A stretch of DNA of 64,000 bases, from the NCBI GenBank assembly GCA_013365325.1, contig JABVXV010000253.1, positions 29,777 to 93,776 on the forward strand, written 5' to 3'. Positions 61,271-64,000 of this stretch are shown here, piece by piece. The DNA is from Dipetalonema caudispina. Lineage: Eukaryota > Nematoda > Chromadorea > Rhabditida > Onchocercidae. Within the stretch, counting starts at the first letter, position 1, and every line of letters starts with the position of its first letter. The notes under the pieces are model-generated. The model saw only the letters and a list, made by a program, of their open reading frames with translations, ran no database searches and was not told the DNA's origin. Made by a program: the position numbers and the translations under genes.

Positions 61271-62428
61271 CAATTATAACATATTTATAAAAATTACGAG
61301 GAAAAAAAAAATCACAATAACTTATTATGAAAATATTTACAGTAATAAAGTGTAACATAATAATAATAATAATAATGATAATGATGATATTGATATTTTA
61401 ACTCATTATAGGAAAAATGTTACGAATATTGGCCAGCTGAATTGGGTGCACAATTTGGATATTTGGTAGTAGAACCAATTGCCGAATATAATATGTCACA
61501 GTATGTATTACGTGAATTTAGGATTACCGATACAGAGGTATGATGCTATTTTCTAAATTATTAAAGTTTTATTACTTTTCAAATTTTAATTTTACACAAT
61601 TCATCATTTTTCCCATCTTTACTTATGAATTGATAATTCAAGTAAATGGATTATTCATAGTGCTGGAATTATATATATTATGGGTTGTGCTAAGATTTCT
61701 AAGCATTAATTATTTAATAGCTTAATTAATTTATTTGATAATATATTACCAGTTATGCTAACATTTCCAATGATCCAATTTTCTTTCCTCCATTAGTACT
61801 AATTATATGATAGTTTAGCTATCTATTTAATAATTTACATTACAACTTCAGTGAATAATATGTTAATTAATTGATTGTGAAATTCTAGTCTGGTCAAACT
61901 AAAACACTGAGGCATTTCCAATACGTTGAATGGCCTGATCATTGTCTACCGAAATCTGCCGAATTATTCATCGATTTCATTCATCAAGTATATCTTGCAA
62001 AATTTTATCTGTAAAAATTTTCCCAAAAATTAATTCATCGTATTATTTATCATGCAAATATTTTTTGTTTTGTTTTATTTATTTTTTTTTTTTTCCGTTC
62101 ATTCAACAATTATAGAAGTGATTTGTCGAACAAATATAATCTCTATTATTGCAAATTTTAGGTACATCGGACGAAAACACAATTTGGAGTGGACGGTCCA
62201 ATTACGGTGCATTGCACAACAGGTGCTGGACGTACTGGAGTTTTTATTGCACTTAGTGTAATTATTGATCGGATGAAATTAGAACACGTAGTTGACGTAT
62301 TCACAACAGTGAAATTACTCCGTACTGAACGTCAAAATATGGTTCAGGATAAGGATCAATATCACTTCTGTTATCAGGCTGCTCTTGAATTCTTAGCCAC
62401 TTATGATAATCCATATCAAATGTCTTAA
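187..62428 (+). CDS. ptp-3: LAR-type receptor tyrosine phosphatase (34 exons, 5' partial)
   Basis: Whole-gene entry; exons are listed separately. This is a type I membrane receptor with protein-tyrosine phosphatase activity, a family that acts in axon guidance, synapse organisation and cell-matrix adhesion. The spliced reading gives 1,814 residues from within FN1 to the stop. Order: FN1 (part), FN2-FN9, a juxtamembrane region with a basic KRRY site, one transmembrane helix, a conserved linker (PIPIAEL...FSQEYESI), D1 ([21 protein letters not shown]) and D2 ([21 protein letters not shown]). Many stretches match human LAR as I remember it, for example VQAR..S...LV.WEPP.+PNG in FN2, TDEDVPS at FN4/FN5 and FTLGD near the membrane. 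Nine FNIII repeats fit the invertebrate LAR layout; human LAR has eight. Signal peptide and Ig domains must lie upstream of the window. All 33 junctions have AG acceptors, GT donors and matching phase. Identification is firm; the ptp-3 symbol assumes a nematode host. Confidence 0.95.
1013..1094 (+). CDS. ptp-3: LAR exon: FN1 C-terminal half
   Basis: Acceptor ATTTCAG, donor CAG|GTTTGT. It encodes [10 protein letters not shown] followed by the ...TELEPYQ turn typical of the strand before the FNIII conserved tyrosine, which opens the next exon (LYEITV). It aligns with the human LAR FN1 region containing GPFQEVDGVATT. Enters with one base completing a codon and leaves in phase 0. Confidence 0.85.
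1264..1449 (+). CDS. ptp-3: LAR exon: end of FN1, start of FN2
   Basis: 62 codons, phase 0 at both ends. Begins [15 protein letters not shown], the last strands of FN1. It then crosses the linker [16 protein letters not shown] into FN2, whose [11 protein letters not shown] matches the human LAR FN2 VQWEPPEEPNG. This is one of the strongest orthology anchors in the ectodomain. Acceptor TTTTAG, donor GTAAGA. Confidence 0.93.
1618..1677 (+). CDS. ptp-3: LAR exon: FN2 middle
   Basis: 20 codons, phase 0/0, acceptor TTCTAG, donor [26 protein letters not shown] aligns without gaps in its first half to human LAR GYRVYYTPDSRRP...W. Confidence 0.9.
1972..2113 (+). CDS. ptp-3: LAR exon: FN2 end
   Basis: Acceptor TCTTTTAG, donor GTAAGA, leaving in phase 1. 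Encodes the last strands of FN2 ([15 protein letters not shown]) and the TRQG linker, matching human TQQG before FN3. The following 739-nt intron is AT-rich with nothing recognisable. Confidence 0.92.
2853..3063 (+). CDS. ptp-3: LAR exon: FN3 N-terminal part
   Basis: Acceptor TTATAG. Begins [19 protein letters not shown], then LTWDKP and IIGYSIHF, the A to C strands of FN3, and ends LPDTFYSFR. The donor is GTTAGG (phase 2), and a long GT repeat lies 29 bases downstream of it. Human LAR FN3 has VPAQPADFQAEVESDTRIQ at the same place. Confidence 0.9.
3092..3154 (+). repeat. (GT)n microsatellite
   Basis: GT dinucleotide array interrupted by three CT units, 29 bases inside the FN3 intron. In the pre-mRNA it is a (GU)n tract just downstream of the FN3 donor, a type of sequence bound by CELF/TDP-43 family splicing factors; any effect here is inference. 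Confidence 0.95.
3578..3648 (+). CDS. ptp-3: LAR exon: FN3 end
   Basis: Acceptor TTGCAG, donor GTGAGA, phase 2 in and phase 1 out. Encodes [12 protein letters not shown], matching human QLAARSDMGVGVF, then the VKTHPNG linker to FN4. Confidence 0.92.
4190..4573 (+). CDS. ptp-3: LAR exon: complete FN4
   Basis: 384 nt, phase 1 at both ends, so FN4 is one symmetrical exon module. It runs from [18 protein letters not shown] to [11 protein letters not shown] and holds IHWKAP, YLIRWRP and [20 protein letters not shown]. An acidic insertion ([18 protein letters not shown]) makes the domain longer than the usual 90-100 residues. Acceptor GTTACAG, donor G|GTTGGT. Joining to 25165 gives TDEDVPSAP, matching human TDEDVPSGP, which supports the 20.6 kb intron. 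Confidence 0.92.
6683..6712 (+). repeat. poly-A tract (30 nt)
   Basis: Uninterrupted run of 30 A in the FN4/FN5 intron. No retrogene-like sequence or target-site duplication is visible upstream, so I read it as simple repeat growth. Confidence 0.9.
7122..7157 (+). repeat. (TTG)n-rich imperfect repeat
   Basis: Imperfect trinucleotide array of TTG with CTG and TTA variants, in the intron. It is not part of a supported exon. Confidence 0.75.
8320..8520 (+). repeat. (ATT)n microsatellite, about 200 bp
   Basis: Near-perfect ATT trinucleotide array with scattered G and C substitutions. It produces long poly-Ile or poly-Asn open frames on both strands that are artefacts. Confidence 0.95.
9661..9678 (+). 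repeat. (TA)n microsatellite
   Basis: Short alternating TA run in the FN4/FN5 intron. Similar runs occur at about 37121-37138 and 41270-41290. Confidence 0.85.
9914..9990 (+). repeat. imperfect (ATT)n array
   Basis: ATT units with ATC, ACC and TTC variants; a decayed relative of the array at 8320. Confidence 0.85.
10323..10365 (+). other. G-rich tract, candidate G-quadruplex
   Basis: Four G runs: 10323-10327 (5 G), 10331-10333 (3 G), 10338-10343 (6 G) and 10360-10365 (6 G), with loops of 3, 4 and 16 nt. It sits in a locally G-rich patch (about 10255-10380) in an otherwise G-poor intron. The G strand is the transcribed RNA sense. Confidence 0.6.
12419..12459. repeat. Perfect palindrome, 20-bp arms
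   Basis: Arms 12419-12438 and 12440-12459 are exact reverse complements around one central A. The arms include GTAATTACGATTAAAT. No terminal repeat element or ORF accompanies it. Confidence 0.9.
13638..13668 (+). repeat. poly-T tract (31 nt)
   Basis: Uninterrupted T run in the intron. It yields a spurious poly-Lys frame on the minus strand. Confidence 0.9.
14384..14405 (+). repeat. (TATC)n microsatellite
   Basis: About five units of a TATC tetranucleotide within a wider TATC/ATCC-like pyrimidine-rich stretch (14330-14420). Confidence 0.8.
14903..14914 (+). repeat. poly-G run (12 nt)
   Basis: Twelve consecutive G, rare in a genome this AT-rich; next to GGGTGAGG. Confidence 0.85.
16144..16164 (+). 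repeat. (CT)n microsatellite
   Basis: CT dinucleotide run in the FN4/FN5 intron. Confidence 0.85.
16523..16559 (+). repeat. (GAAT)n microsatellite
   Basis: About nine units of a GAAT tetranucleotide. A second array of the same motif lies at 21154-21180. Confidence 0.9.
17467..17665 (+). repeat. (GA)n and (CT)n arrays in inverted orientation
   Basis: A GA run at about 17467-17486 in a purine-rich stretch is followed about 150 bp later by a CT run at 17638-17665. The two are complementary and could pair in the transcript. Confidence 0.7.
17700..17963 (+). other. Compositional island with an open frame, function unknown
   Basis: A stretch of non-repetitive, G-richer sequence in the middle of the AT-rich intron. 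From the last in-frame TAG (17754-17756) one frame stays open to the TAG at 17961-17963 and reads like real protein in places ([35 protein letters not shown]). I do not recognise it. A GTATTG donor-like site follows AGA G in phase 1, but I see no good acceptor or start codon. It could be a decayed mobile-element or gene relic, a non-coding RNA exon or an enhancer. Confidence 0.3.
18629..18945 (+). repeat. (ATT)n microsatellite, about 315 bp, with internal orientation switch
   Basis: Long ATT array that switches to AAT at about 18819-18832 and back to ATT. The switch makes a self-complementary centre able to fold as a hairpin. The array gives spurious poly-Ile, poly-Leu and poly-Asn frames. 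Confidence 0.93.
20186..20202 (+). repeat. (GT)n microsatellite
   Basis: Short GT array following a TA run, within the intron. Confidence 0.85.
21154..21180 (+). repeat. (GAAT)n microsatellite
   Basis: About six GAAT units at the end of a purine-rich, less AT-extreme stretch (about 20880-21230) that holds no supported exon. Confidence 0.85.
23792..23951 (+). CDS. ptp-3: Candidate alternative first exon with signal peptide (short isoform)
   Basis: Starting at ATG 23792 this exon encodes 53 residues plus one base. A polar Thr-rich start ([10 protein letters not shown]...) is followed by a basic residue and the hydrophobic run [17 protein letters not shown] plausible signal-peptidase site follows at LIDA|GSS, then a basic tail SSKQRIQK. 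It ends CAA AAA G|GTAAAA, a phase-1 donor, 1.2 kb upstream of the FN5 exon, which starts in phase 1. Joining gives [15 protein letters not shown], keeping the Val that FN4 splicing also creates. The product would be secreted into the membrane route with FN5-FN9, the transmembrane helix and both phosphatase domains. C. elegans PTP-3B is a short isoform of the same kind. An AG at 23759-23760 could be a leader trans-splice acceptor, leaving a 31-nt 5' UTR, but the sequence before it is A-rich, so this is weak. The open frame continues upstream through a poly-Lys stretch to ATG 23654, which is less likely. Confidence 0.65.
25165..25346 (+). CDS. ptp-3: LAR exon: FN5 N-terminal part
   Basis: Acceptor CTTTTTAG, phase 1. 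Encodes [20 protein letters not shown], then [18 protein letters not shown] and LLNGEPIND, paralleling human LAR FN5 (VPSGPPRKVEVEPLNSTAVHV, YQVTYVRLENGEP). Donor GTTAGT, phase 0. This exon is the shared entry point for the long form (from FN4) and the candidate short form (from 23951). Confidence 0.93.
25950..26073 (+). CDS. ptp-3: LAR exon: FN5 end
   Basis: Acceptor TTCTTCCAG, donor GTAAGC, phase 0 in and phase 1 out. Encodes [26 protein letters not shown], the classic FNIII tail, and the GGL linker. The preceding 603-nt intron is plain AT-rich sequence. Confidence 0.93.
26264..26349 (+). CDS. ptp-3: LAR exon: FN6 start
   Basis: Acceptor CATTTTTAG, donor GTTTGA, phase 1 in and phase 0 out. 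Encodes [20 protein letters not shown] and the VDWKPPK strand of FN6. Confidence 0.9.
26744..26861 (+). CDS. ptp-3: LAR exon: FN6 middle
   Basis: Acceptor ATTTCAG, donor GTACGT, phase 0 in and phase 1 out. Encodes [20 protein letters not shown] and the FAILDGL turn of FN6. Confidence 0.9.
27411..27553 (+). CDS. ptp-3: LAR exon: end of FN6, start of FN7
   Basis: Acceptor ATTTGCAG, donor GTAGAA, phase 1 in and phase 0 out. Encodes [19 protein letters not shown] (FN6 end), the [14 protein letters not shown] linker and the first strand of FN7. Confidence 0.92.
27687..27708. repeat. Small inverted repeat (10-bp arms, 2-nt loop)
   Basis: AATTGAAGCT, TT, AGCTTCAATT. A hairpin-capable sequence 133 bp inside the FN7 intron; probably fortuitous. 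Confidence 0.6.
29440..29540 (+). repeat. Degenerate 17-bp minisatellite, about 6 copies
   Basis: Units at 29440, 29457, 29474, 29491, 29508 and a partial one at 29525 share a pattern close to TCCTCGAAGATACAGTC. The period is exactly 17, with no insertions between units 2 and 5. GC is well above the intron average. Confidence 0.85.
30090..30355 (+). repeat. Diverged tandem duplication, period about 127 bp
   Basis: The block starting TTAGATCAAATCTTTATACA (about 30091) recurs at about 30218 as TTAGATCAAATTTTTAGACA. Shared downstream landmarks are ATCCTTT.AG.TCCGG, AGA.ATGATA.TAC and TTGTCT.GA.TC. The copies differ by many substitutions and a few indels. Confidence 0.7.
31432..31540 (+). promoter_or_regulatory. 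Cluster of CCGGAA-type motifs (possible ETS-site enhancer)
   Basis: Three related direct copies, CCGGAAATAGATAATG (31432), CCGGAAGTAGGTAATG (31497) and TCGGAAATAGGTTGTA (31525), lie with TCCGGTGGTGG and TCCGGTGTGTG between them. ACCGGAAGT is the classic ETS-factor core. Function is inferred from motif clustering only; the copies may just be a small local duplication. Confidence 0.35.
33157..33267 (+). CDS. ptp-3: LAR exon: FN7 middle
   Basis: Acceptor TTTTTTCAG, donor GTTAGT, phase 0/0, 37 codons. [20 protein letters not shown] matches human LAR FN7 TELAWDPPVLAERNGRIISY. Confidence 0.93.
33864..33993 (+). CDS. ptp-3: LAR exon: FN7 end
   Basis: Acceptor ATTTTAG, donor GTAAGC, phase 0 in and phase 1 out (GCA G|). 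Encodes [20 protein letters not shown] and the linker SIDPDPA. It joins in frame either to the FN8 exon at 52360 (Ala) or, in principle, to any phase-1 exon of the optional group. Confidence 0.92.
37121..37138 (+). repeat. (TA)n microsatellite
   Basis: Alternating TA run in the FN7/FN8 intron. A similar one, flanked likewise by ACATGT, lies at 41270-41290. Confidence 0.8.
40341..40404 (+). repeat. (AAT)n microsatellite
   Basis: AAT array on the + strand, the opposite orientation to most trinucleotide arrays here. It can pair with the ATT arrays at 40691, 42335 and 42951 in the transcript. Confidence 0.93.
40691..40781 (+). repeat. (ATT)n microsatellite
   Basis: ATT array about 290 bp downstream of the AAT array; together they form a large imperfect inverted repeat. 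Confidence 0.93.
42335..42415 (+). repeat. (ATT)n microsatellite
   Basis: Near-perfect ATT array upstream of the candidate exon at 43 kb, with decayed ATT units continuing to about 42540. Confidence 0.93.
42913..43071 (+). other. ATT array read in frame as a possible hydrophobic segment
   Basis: After the TAG at 42910-42912, which also forms an acceptor-like CTCTATAG, the frame of the next candidate exon is open from 42913 with no ATG before 43072. It reads [13 protein letters not shown], then about 35 mostly Ile/Val residues from the ATT array, then INIITTAT. If translated it would be membrane-spanning; if the 43072 ATG is used it is a 5' UTR. Confidence 0.35.
43072..43585 (+). CDS. Candidate exon alpha: tandem Cys/Trp repeat, unknown domain
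   Basis: 171 codons plus one base from ATG 43072, with clearly coding-like composition, ending in a strong phase-1 donor (CGT A|GTAAGT). The protein holds two copies of a 45-residue unit spanning C39-C83 and C122-C166. Both copies have the same internal spacing: Cys, Leu and Lys near the start, W at +19, Y at +21, N at +25 and +27, AW at +32/+33, F at +36, IC at the end. I count 14 of 45 positions identical with no gap. I do not recognise the fold. No signal peptide is seen at the ATG. Acceptors upstream are unclear: 42912 (phase 0) is the best, and no good phase-1 acceptor from FN7 is visible. So this could be an alternative 5' exon, part of an optional insert, or the first coding exon of a nested gene. 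Confidence 0.6.
45967..45995 (+). repeat. (GAT)n microsatellite
   Basis: GATGAT array in the intron between candidate exons alpha and beta. Confidence 0.9.
46463..46490 (+). repeat. (CT)n microsatellite
   Basis: CT run; others at about 46611-46640 and 47432-47457 make this intron segment strongly pyrimidine-rich upstream of candidate exon beta. Confidence 0.88.
47543..47713 (+). CDS. Candidate exon beta: very basic segment
   Basis: Acceptor TTAGCTTAG, phase 1, in frame with exon alpha (A|TT gives Ile). It reads [20 protein letters not shown], then more Arg/Lys-rich sequence, then a TCA-encoded Ser run. Three donors would leave in phase 1: GTAAGC at 47582 (best match, giving a 39-nt exon), GTAAAT after GTT C, and a GC-type donor CAG|GCATGT at 47714 that keeps the whole segment. 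The GTAAAT at 47718 shifts frame, and reading straight on hits TAA at 47719. The Arg-rich part uses CGA/CGT codons unlike the flanking intron and looks coding. RRKRR resembles a furin-type site if extracellular. Confidence 0.45.
48234..48758 (+). CDS. Candidate exon gamma: Thr/Ser-rich, N-glycosylatable segment
   Basis: 525 nt, acceptor TTATTTTAG, donor G|GTAAGC, phase 1 at both ends and fully open. It starts [15 protein letters not shown], has an acidic stretch ([12 protein letters not shown]), a short ordered-looking block ([20 protein letters not shown]), and then Thr/Ser/Ile-rich sequence with a poly-Thr run. Sequons are visible at NNS, NST, NDT, NCT and NTT, and there are two cysteines near the end. 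It looks like an extracellular mucin-like stalk. It has no resemblance to FNIII repeats. Confidence 0.55.
50197..50234 (+). repeat. poly-C/poly-A tract
   Basis: Eight C followed by about 30 A in the intron between exons gamma and delta. Confidence 0.85.
50880..51032 (+). repeat. degenerate (ATT/ACT)n array
   Basis: Decayed trinucleotide array with many ACT and GCT units; source of a spurious Ser/Asn-rich frame on the minus strand. Confidence 0.85.
51785..51845 (+). repeat. (GT)n microsatellite
   Basis: GT array with CA and TA interruptions, ending about 45 bp before the acceptor of candidate exon delta; in RNA a (GU)n tract next to a splice site. Confidence 0.93.
51891..51980 (+). CDS. Candidate exon delta: links to FN8 or stops
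   Basis: Acceptor AATAG (exon from 51891) or the overlapping AATAGTAG (from 51894), a tandem NAGNAG site; both are phase 1 and differ by one Val. It reads [20 protein letters not shown], then [10 protein letters not shown] phase-1 donor A|GTAATA at 51981 joins in frame to the FN8 exon (A|CC gives Thr). If that donor is skipped, the frame continues to TAA at 52019-52021 after a short Gln run, and a stronger GTAAAT donor follows at 52024. So the exon can either lead into the receptor or end the protein. Confidence 0.45.
52360..52616 (+). CDS. ptp-3: LAR exon: FN8
   Basis: Acceptor ACTTTAG, phase 1, donor GTTAGT, phase 0. Encodes [20 protein letters not shown], then [14 protein letters not shown] and [17 protein letters not shown], a complete FNIII repeat apart from its tail. 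Human LAR lacks a repeat at this place; nine-repeat invertebrate LARs have one. Confidence 0.93.
53018..53271 (+). CDS. ptp-3: LAR exon: FN8 tail, start of FN9
   Basis: Acceptor TTTACAG at 53017. A nearby TTTCAG at 52998 would give an in-frame TAA, so 53018 is right. Encodes [17 protein letters not shown], then [20 protein letters not shown], matching human FN8 TSVLLSWEVPDSYKSAVPFKI. Leaves in phase 2 with GTAAGT. The following 962-nt intron includes a 34-nt poly-T (53597-53630). Confidence 0.92.
54234..54489 (+). CDS. ptp-3: LAR exon: FN9 end and start of membrane-proximal region
   Basis: Acceptor TTTTCAG, donor GTAATC, phase 2 in and phase 0 out. Encodes [19 protein letters not shown] (FN9 end) and [18 protein letters not shown], matching the human LAR WFYIVVVP segment. 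A (CTT)n run at about 54550-54574 lies in the next intron. Confidence 0.93.
54842..54975 (+). CDS. ptp-3: LAR exon: basic membrane-proximal segment
   Basis: Acceptor CATTTACAG, donor GTTCCC (weak beyond GT), phase 2 out. Encodes [20 protein letters not shown], then a Lys/Arg-rich run ([18 protein letters not shown]). Human LAR has its RRRRR subunit-cleavage site at this position, so this may be the processing region. Confidence 0.9.
55417..55534 (+). CDS. ptp-3: LAR exon: ectodomain remnant after the basic site
   Basis: Acceptor ATTATTAG directly after an ATT run, donor GTAAAT. Begins by completing KRRYLHEP, then [20 protein letters not shown] and [14 protein letters not shown] is conserved with human LAR (ETFTLGDKKNYRGFYN). 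Confidence 0.92.
55832..55936 (+). CDS. ptp-3: LAR exon: last ectodomain strands
   Basis: Acceptor ATTTTAG, donor GTAAAT, phase 0/0, 35 codons. [20 protein letters not shown] matches human NYRGFYNRPLSPDLSYQCFV. Confidence 0.93.
56161..56345 (+). CDS. ptp-3: LAR exon: stalk and transmembrane helix
   Basis: Acceptor TTTTCAG, donor GTATTT, phase 2 out. After a short stalk with LAKRYSD, the hydrophobic run from 56278 ([20 protein letters not shown], then VIW) is the single transmembrane helix. The splice falls inside a Trp codon at its cytoplasmic end. Confidence 0.95.
56980..57139 (+). CDS. ptp-3: LAR exon: stop-transfer and cytoplasmic juxtamembrane
   Basis: Acceptor TTTTTTTAG, donor GTATAA. 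Begins [19 protein letters not shown], a strongly basic stop-transfer sequence that fixes topology, then [18 protein letters not shown] and [13 protein letters not shown]. Low conservation with vertebrates is usual here. Confidence 0.92.
57303..57533 (+). CDS. ptp-3: LAR exon: juxtamembrane linker and wedge start
   Basis: Acceptor TTTTTCAG, donor GTATTG, 77 codons, phase 0/0. Gly/Ser/Met-rich at first, then [19 protein letters not shown] and FSQ, matching human PPIPITDLADNIERLKAND...FSQ, the helix before D1. The 383-nt intron that follows holds nothing recognisable. Confidence 0.94.
57917..58102 (+). CDS. ptp-3: LAR exon: D1 N-terminus with pTyr loop
   Basis: Acceptor TTGTAG, donor GTATGC, 62 codons. 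[16 protein letters not shown], then the phosphotyrosine-recognition loop KNRY (57986-57997) and [13 protein letters not shown]. All hallmark residues of an active PTP N-terminal half are present. Confidence 0.96.
58385..58564 (+). CDS. ptp-3: LAR exon: D1 middle
   Basis: Acceptor CTTTTAG, donor GTGAAA, 60 codons. [20 protein letters not shown], then [18 protein letters not shown], nearly identical to other type IIa receptor phosphatases. Confidence 0.96.
58835..59052 (+). CDS. ptp-3: LAR exon: D1 WPD loop and catalytic Cys
   Basis: Acceptor ATGTTTAG, donor GTTAAA, phase 2 out. Encodes [17 protein letters not shown], the WPD loop ([10 protein letters not shown], Asp codon 58952-58954) and ISHC with the catalytic Cys codon at 59048-59050. 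The exon ends inside the next codon, so an intron splits the [10 protein letters not shown] signature. Confidence 0.96.
59263..59392 (+). CDS. ptp-3: LAR exon: D1 P-loop remainder
   Basis: Acceptor TTTGTAG, donor GTAAAT. Completes the signature [10 protein letters not shown] (Arg codon 59276-59278), then [20 protein letters not shown] and [11 protein letters not shown]1 has every catalytic residue and should be active. Confidence 0.96.
59600..59755 (+). CDS. ptp-3: LAR exon: D1 Q-loop and D1-D2 linker
   Basis: Acceptor TTTTTAG, donor GTATAT, 52 codons. [16 protein letters not shown] contains the Q-loop, then [15 protein letters not shown] and AMELEFR, the D1/D2 linker conserved with human LAR (HTEVPARNLYAHIQ, AMELEF). 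Confidence 0.95.
60138..60316 (+). CDS. ptp-3: LAR exon: D2 N-terminus
   Basis: Acceptor TTTTGTAG, donor GTGTGT, phase 2 out. [17 protein letters not shown], then KNRL (60204-60215) and [15 protein letters not shown]. The pTyr-loop Tyr of D1 is Leu here, as in human LAR D2, which weakens substrate binding in that family. Confidence 0.95.
60960..61086 (+). CDS. ptp-3: LAR exon: D2 middle
   Basis: Acceptor AAATTCAG, donor [26 protein letters not shown], then [20 protein letters not shown]. The 643-nt intron before it is a run of short AT-rich, loosely repeated sequences with nothing coding. Confidence 0.95.
61412..61537 (+). CDS. ptp-3: LAR exon: D2 central strands
   Basis: Acceptor CATTATAG, donor GTATGA, 42 codons. 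[20 protein letters not shown], then [20 protein letters not shown], matching human [22 protein letters not shown] closely. The intron before it contains a 31-nt poly-T (61240-61270). Confidence 0.95.
61889..61987 (+). CDS. ptp-3: LAR exon: D2 WPD loop
   Basis: Acceptor ATTCTAG, donor GTATAT, 33 codons. [14 protein letters not shown], then [19 protein letters not shown]. The general-acid Asp (61937-61939) is present, whereas human LAR D2 has WPEQGVP. A Cys replaces the usual Gly two residues on. Confidence 0.95.
62162..62428 (+). CDS. ptp-3: LAR terminal exon: D2 P-loop and C-terminus
   Basis: Acceptor AAATTTTAG, 88 codons plus [19 protein letters not shown] leads to [10 protein letters not shown], with Cys codon 62213-62215 and Arg 62231-62233, so the C(X)5R core is intact but SAG has become TTG. 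Then [20 protein letters not shown] and [15 protein letters not shown] at the end. The protein stops where human LAR does, with no extension. Confidence 0.97.
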   Translation, partial: VHRTKTQFGVDGPITVHCTTGAGRTGVFIALSVIIDRMKLEHVVDVFTTVKLLRTERQNMVQDKDQYHFCYQAALEFLATYDNPYQMS

Positions 62429-63120
62429 ACCTATGAAATGATGATTTTTCTTTGTGTATTTATTTTGTTTATTTACGATTAATATTACTTTTTTCATTTT
62501 AAATGAAATATTTAATGATTGATTTTTTTTTTTTTTTTTGAATGAAATAATTATGCTAATATGTCTTATGTCTTTTATTCATTTCCTTCTTTTTTTTTTC
62601 TTTTTTTATTTCTCAAATTTAATACGGGTATTCATCATTTTCGTGCTATTTTAAGAAGAAATAACTTGATAAGTAGCCTTTGATGTATATTATCATGTTG
62701 CAAATATTGTTATTATCAATTGTTCTTATCCATTATTTAATCATGGAAGCAAAAAAAGGGAAAAAAAACTATTTATCATTCAAAAGATTAAAATTTTTCA
62801 AAAAGATATGAATATTGATAATTAGTAATGACAAATTTCAAATGAATTTTTTTTTAAATTTATAAATCAAATATTGCTATTTGTTAGAGTATTACATACT
62901 AAATACTAAAATGGTAATTATTCTTTTTTTTTTTTTTTTTTTTTTTTTATTTGGAAACAATTCATTTTAATTTTATTGTAATGGTGCAAATTTTTTTGTT
63001 TTTCTTTGCTCTGTGAATTGTCTTTTGAAAGTTTCTTTTTTTTTGCATTTTTGAATTAAAAAAAAAATTTCATATGAAGTTTTTATTATATTTTGAATAA
63101 TAAAATCTGTATGAAAACTG
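62429..63120 (+). other. ptp-3: 3' UTR of the LAR gene (inferred)
   Basis: AT-rich sequence after the stop with several poly-T runs and no conserved reading frame. The end is set by the polyadenylation signal candidate; the true length is unknown. Confidence 0.55.
63099..63104 (+). terminator. Candidate polyadenylation signal AATAAA
   Basis: AATAAA about 670 nt after the stop codon, in AATAATAAAATC. In so AT-rich a background such hexamers arise by chance, so it is a candidate only. Confidence 0.45.
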
Positions 63121-64000
63121 TTAAATCATTTAAAATTTAAATTTTCATAATATTAATTTGTTTACAATGAATTTTTTTTTCTTGATTTTGTTATTAATTA
63201 TTCCTTCCACTTTTTCTTTCATTCGCTCTATCTCTCATTTGCTGCACTGCCTCTTTATTTTTATTAATTGTTATATTATCTATAAGTTAATGGTGTGTCG
63301 TTTTCATGACCCACCGGAGAGAGAGAGAGAGAGAGAAAGATTTTGGATAACAATATTGGAAAAAATAATCTTATTATTCCATTTTTAAATCAGAAAGTTG
63401 AAATGATGACACTCGAAATAATCCATTTCTAAGGTAGGTTATATTTAACAAACTTATTCATAATTTATTCAATACTGATGGATTCAAATAGAGATGAAAC
63501 GATTCCTACTTGACTATTTCAAGGAAAATTTATTCTTCCTCTTTCCATTTTTCTCAATAAATTTCGTAATTAATTTCCTCAATTAATTAATGTTTATACT
63601 TGAAGAACTTGAGGTCAAAAATATGTAAAAGTAAACACCTTACTATTCAAAATAGCTTTATTATATTTAAAAATATAAAATTTATACCATTTAAAAAATT
63701 CTTCATTTTAAACAATCGAAGTTAAAAGTTTAAATTTGGTAATGTTTAAATTCAAAATTTAAATTTCTTGATCTTTAACTAAATTTTCAACGGTGGATCA
63801 ACAATCCAAAATATAATCATATAATGTGTTTAAAATTATATACTTCAGTATATATGTCTAAATTAAATGTCTTGCATCATCACTAATTTCATAATTGTTT
63901 TTGTTATCATTTTTATGCTGCAAAATTAAATGTTTTAAATTTATTAATAATTAAAAATTGAAAAATATACCAATTGTAATGGATAAACACAATGACTTAA
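63121..64000. other. Downstream region without a recognised gene
   Basis: AT-rich sequence with a (GA)n array at 63316-63337. One T-rich open frame with a signal-like start (ATG 63167) is treated as chance. No other gene is visible up to the window edge. Confidence 0.6.

Noticed and set aside
63158..63388. Open frame after the LAR gene with a hydrophobic, signal-like start
   Set aside because: The hydrophobic run comes from T-rich sequence and the tail from a GA repeat (Arg-Glu repeats); nothing else supports a secreted protein gene.
1..64000. Possible tRNA genes, CRISPR arrays, prokaryotic operons, or retroviral-type elements
   Set aside because: I saw no cloverleaf-like conserved boxes, spaced repeats, or polymerase/integrase motifs; a dedicated scan (tRNAscan, repeat masking) would be needed to exclude small or decayed ones.

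Overview
The window is about 64 kb of very AT-rich eukaryotic DNA (GC roughly a quarter, by eye), full of homopolymer runs and ATT/AAT microsatellites. It is almost entirely taken up by one multi-exon gene on the + strand. The encoded protein is a LAR-type (type IIa) receptor protein tyrosine phosphatase: fibronectin III repeats, a membrane-proximal segment, one transmembrane helix and two tandem intracellular phosphatase domains (D1 and D2). The sequence, the nine FNIII repeats and the small introns ending in TTTCAG/TTTTAG fit a nematode ortholog of C. elegans ptp-3. A spirurid or filarial-like worm is my guess; species cannot be fixed from this window.

Layout. The 5' end of the gene (signal peptide, Ig domains, start of FN1) lies upstream of base 1. 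Exons at 187-4573 encode the rest of FN1 through FN4. A 20.6 kb intron (4574-25164) follows. Exons at 25165-33993 encode FN5, FN6 and FN7. A second giant intron of 18.4 kb (33994-52359) follows. Exons at 52360-62428 encode FN8, FN9, the juxtamembrane region, the transmembrane helix, D1 and D2, ending at a TAA at 62426-62428. I built 34 exons whose splice phases agree at every junction, giving 1,814 residues without optional exons. The 3' UTR follows, with a candidate polyadenylation signal at 63099-63104.

The two giant introns are the interesting part. Near the end of the first is a candidate alternative first exon (23792-23951). It encodes a signal-peptide-like sequence and ends with a phase-1 donor that joins in frame to FN5. 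This would make a short receptor lacking the Ig domains and FN1-FN4, the same architecture as the short PTP-3B isoform known in C. elegans. Inside the second giant intron is a chain of four candidate exons (about 43.07, 47.54, 48.23 and 51.89 kb), all joined in phase 1 and able to splice in frame into FN8. They encode a tandem pair of about 45-residue Cys/Trp motifs I do not recognise, a very basic segment, a Thr/Ser-rich glycosylatable stretch, and a short exon that either reads into FN8 or stops. This is either an optional extracellular insert, a third 5' end, or a nested gene.

Other non-coding structure in the introns includes a degenerate 17-bp minisatellite, a diverged tandem duplication, a cluster of CCGGAA motifs, a G-rich quadruplex candidate, a 20-bp-arm perfect palindrome, and ATT/AAT arrays in opposite orientations around the candidate insert. 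I saw no convincing tRNA, rRNA, CRISPR array or intact transposon.
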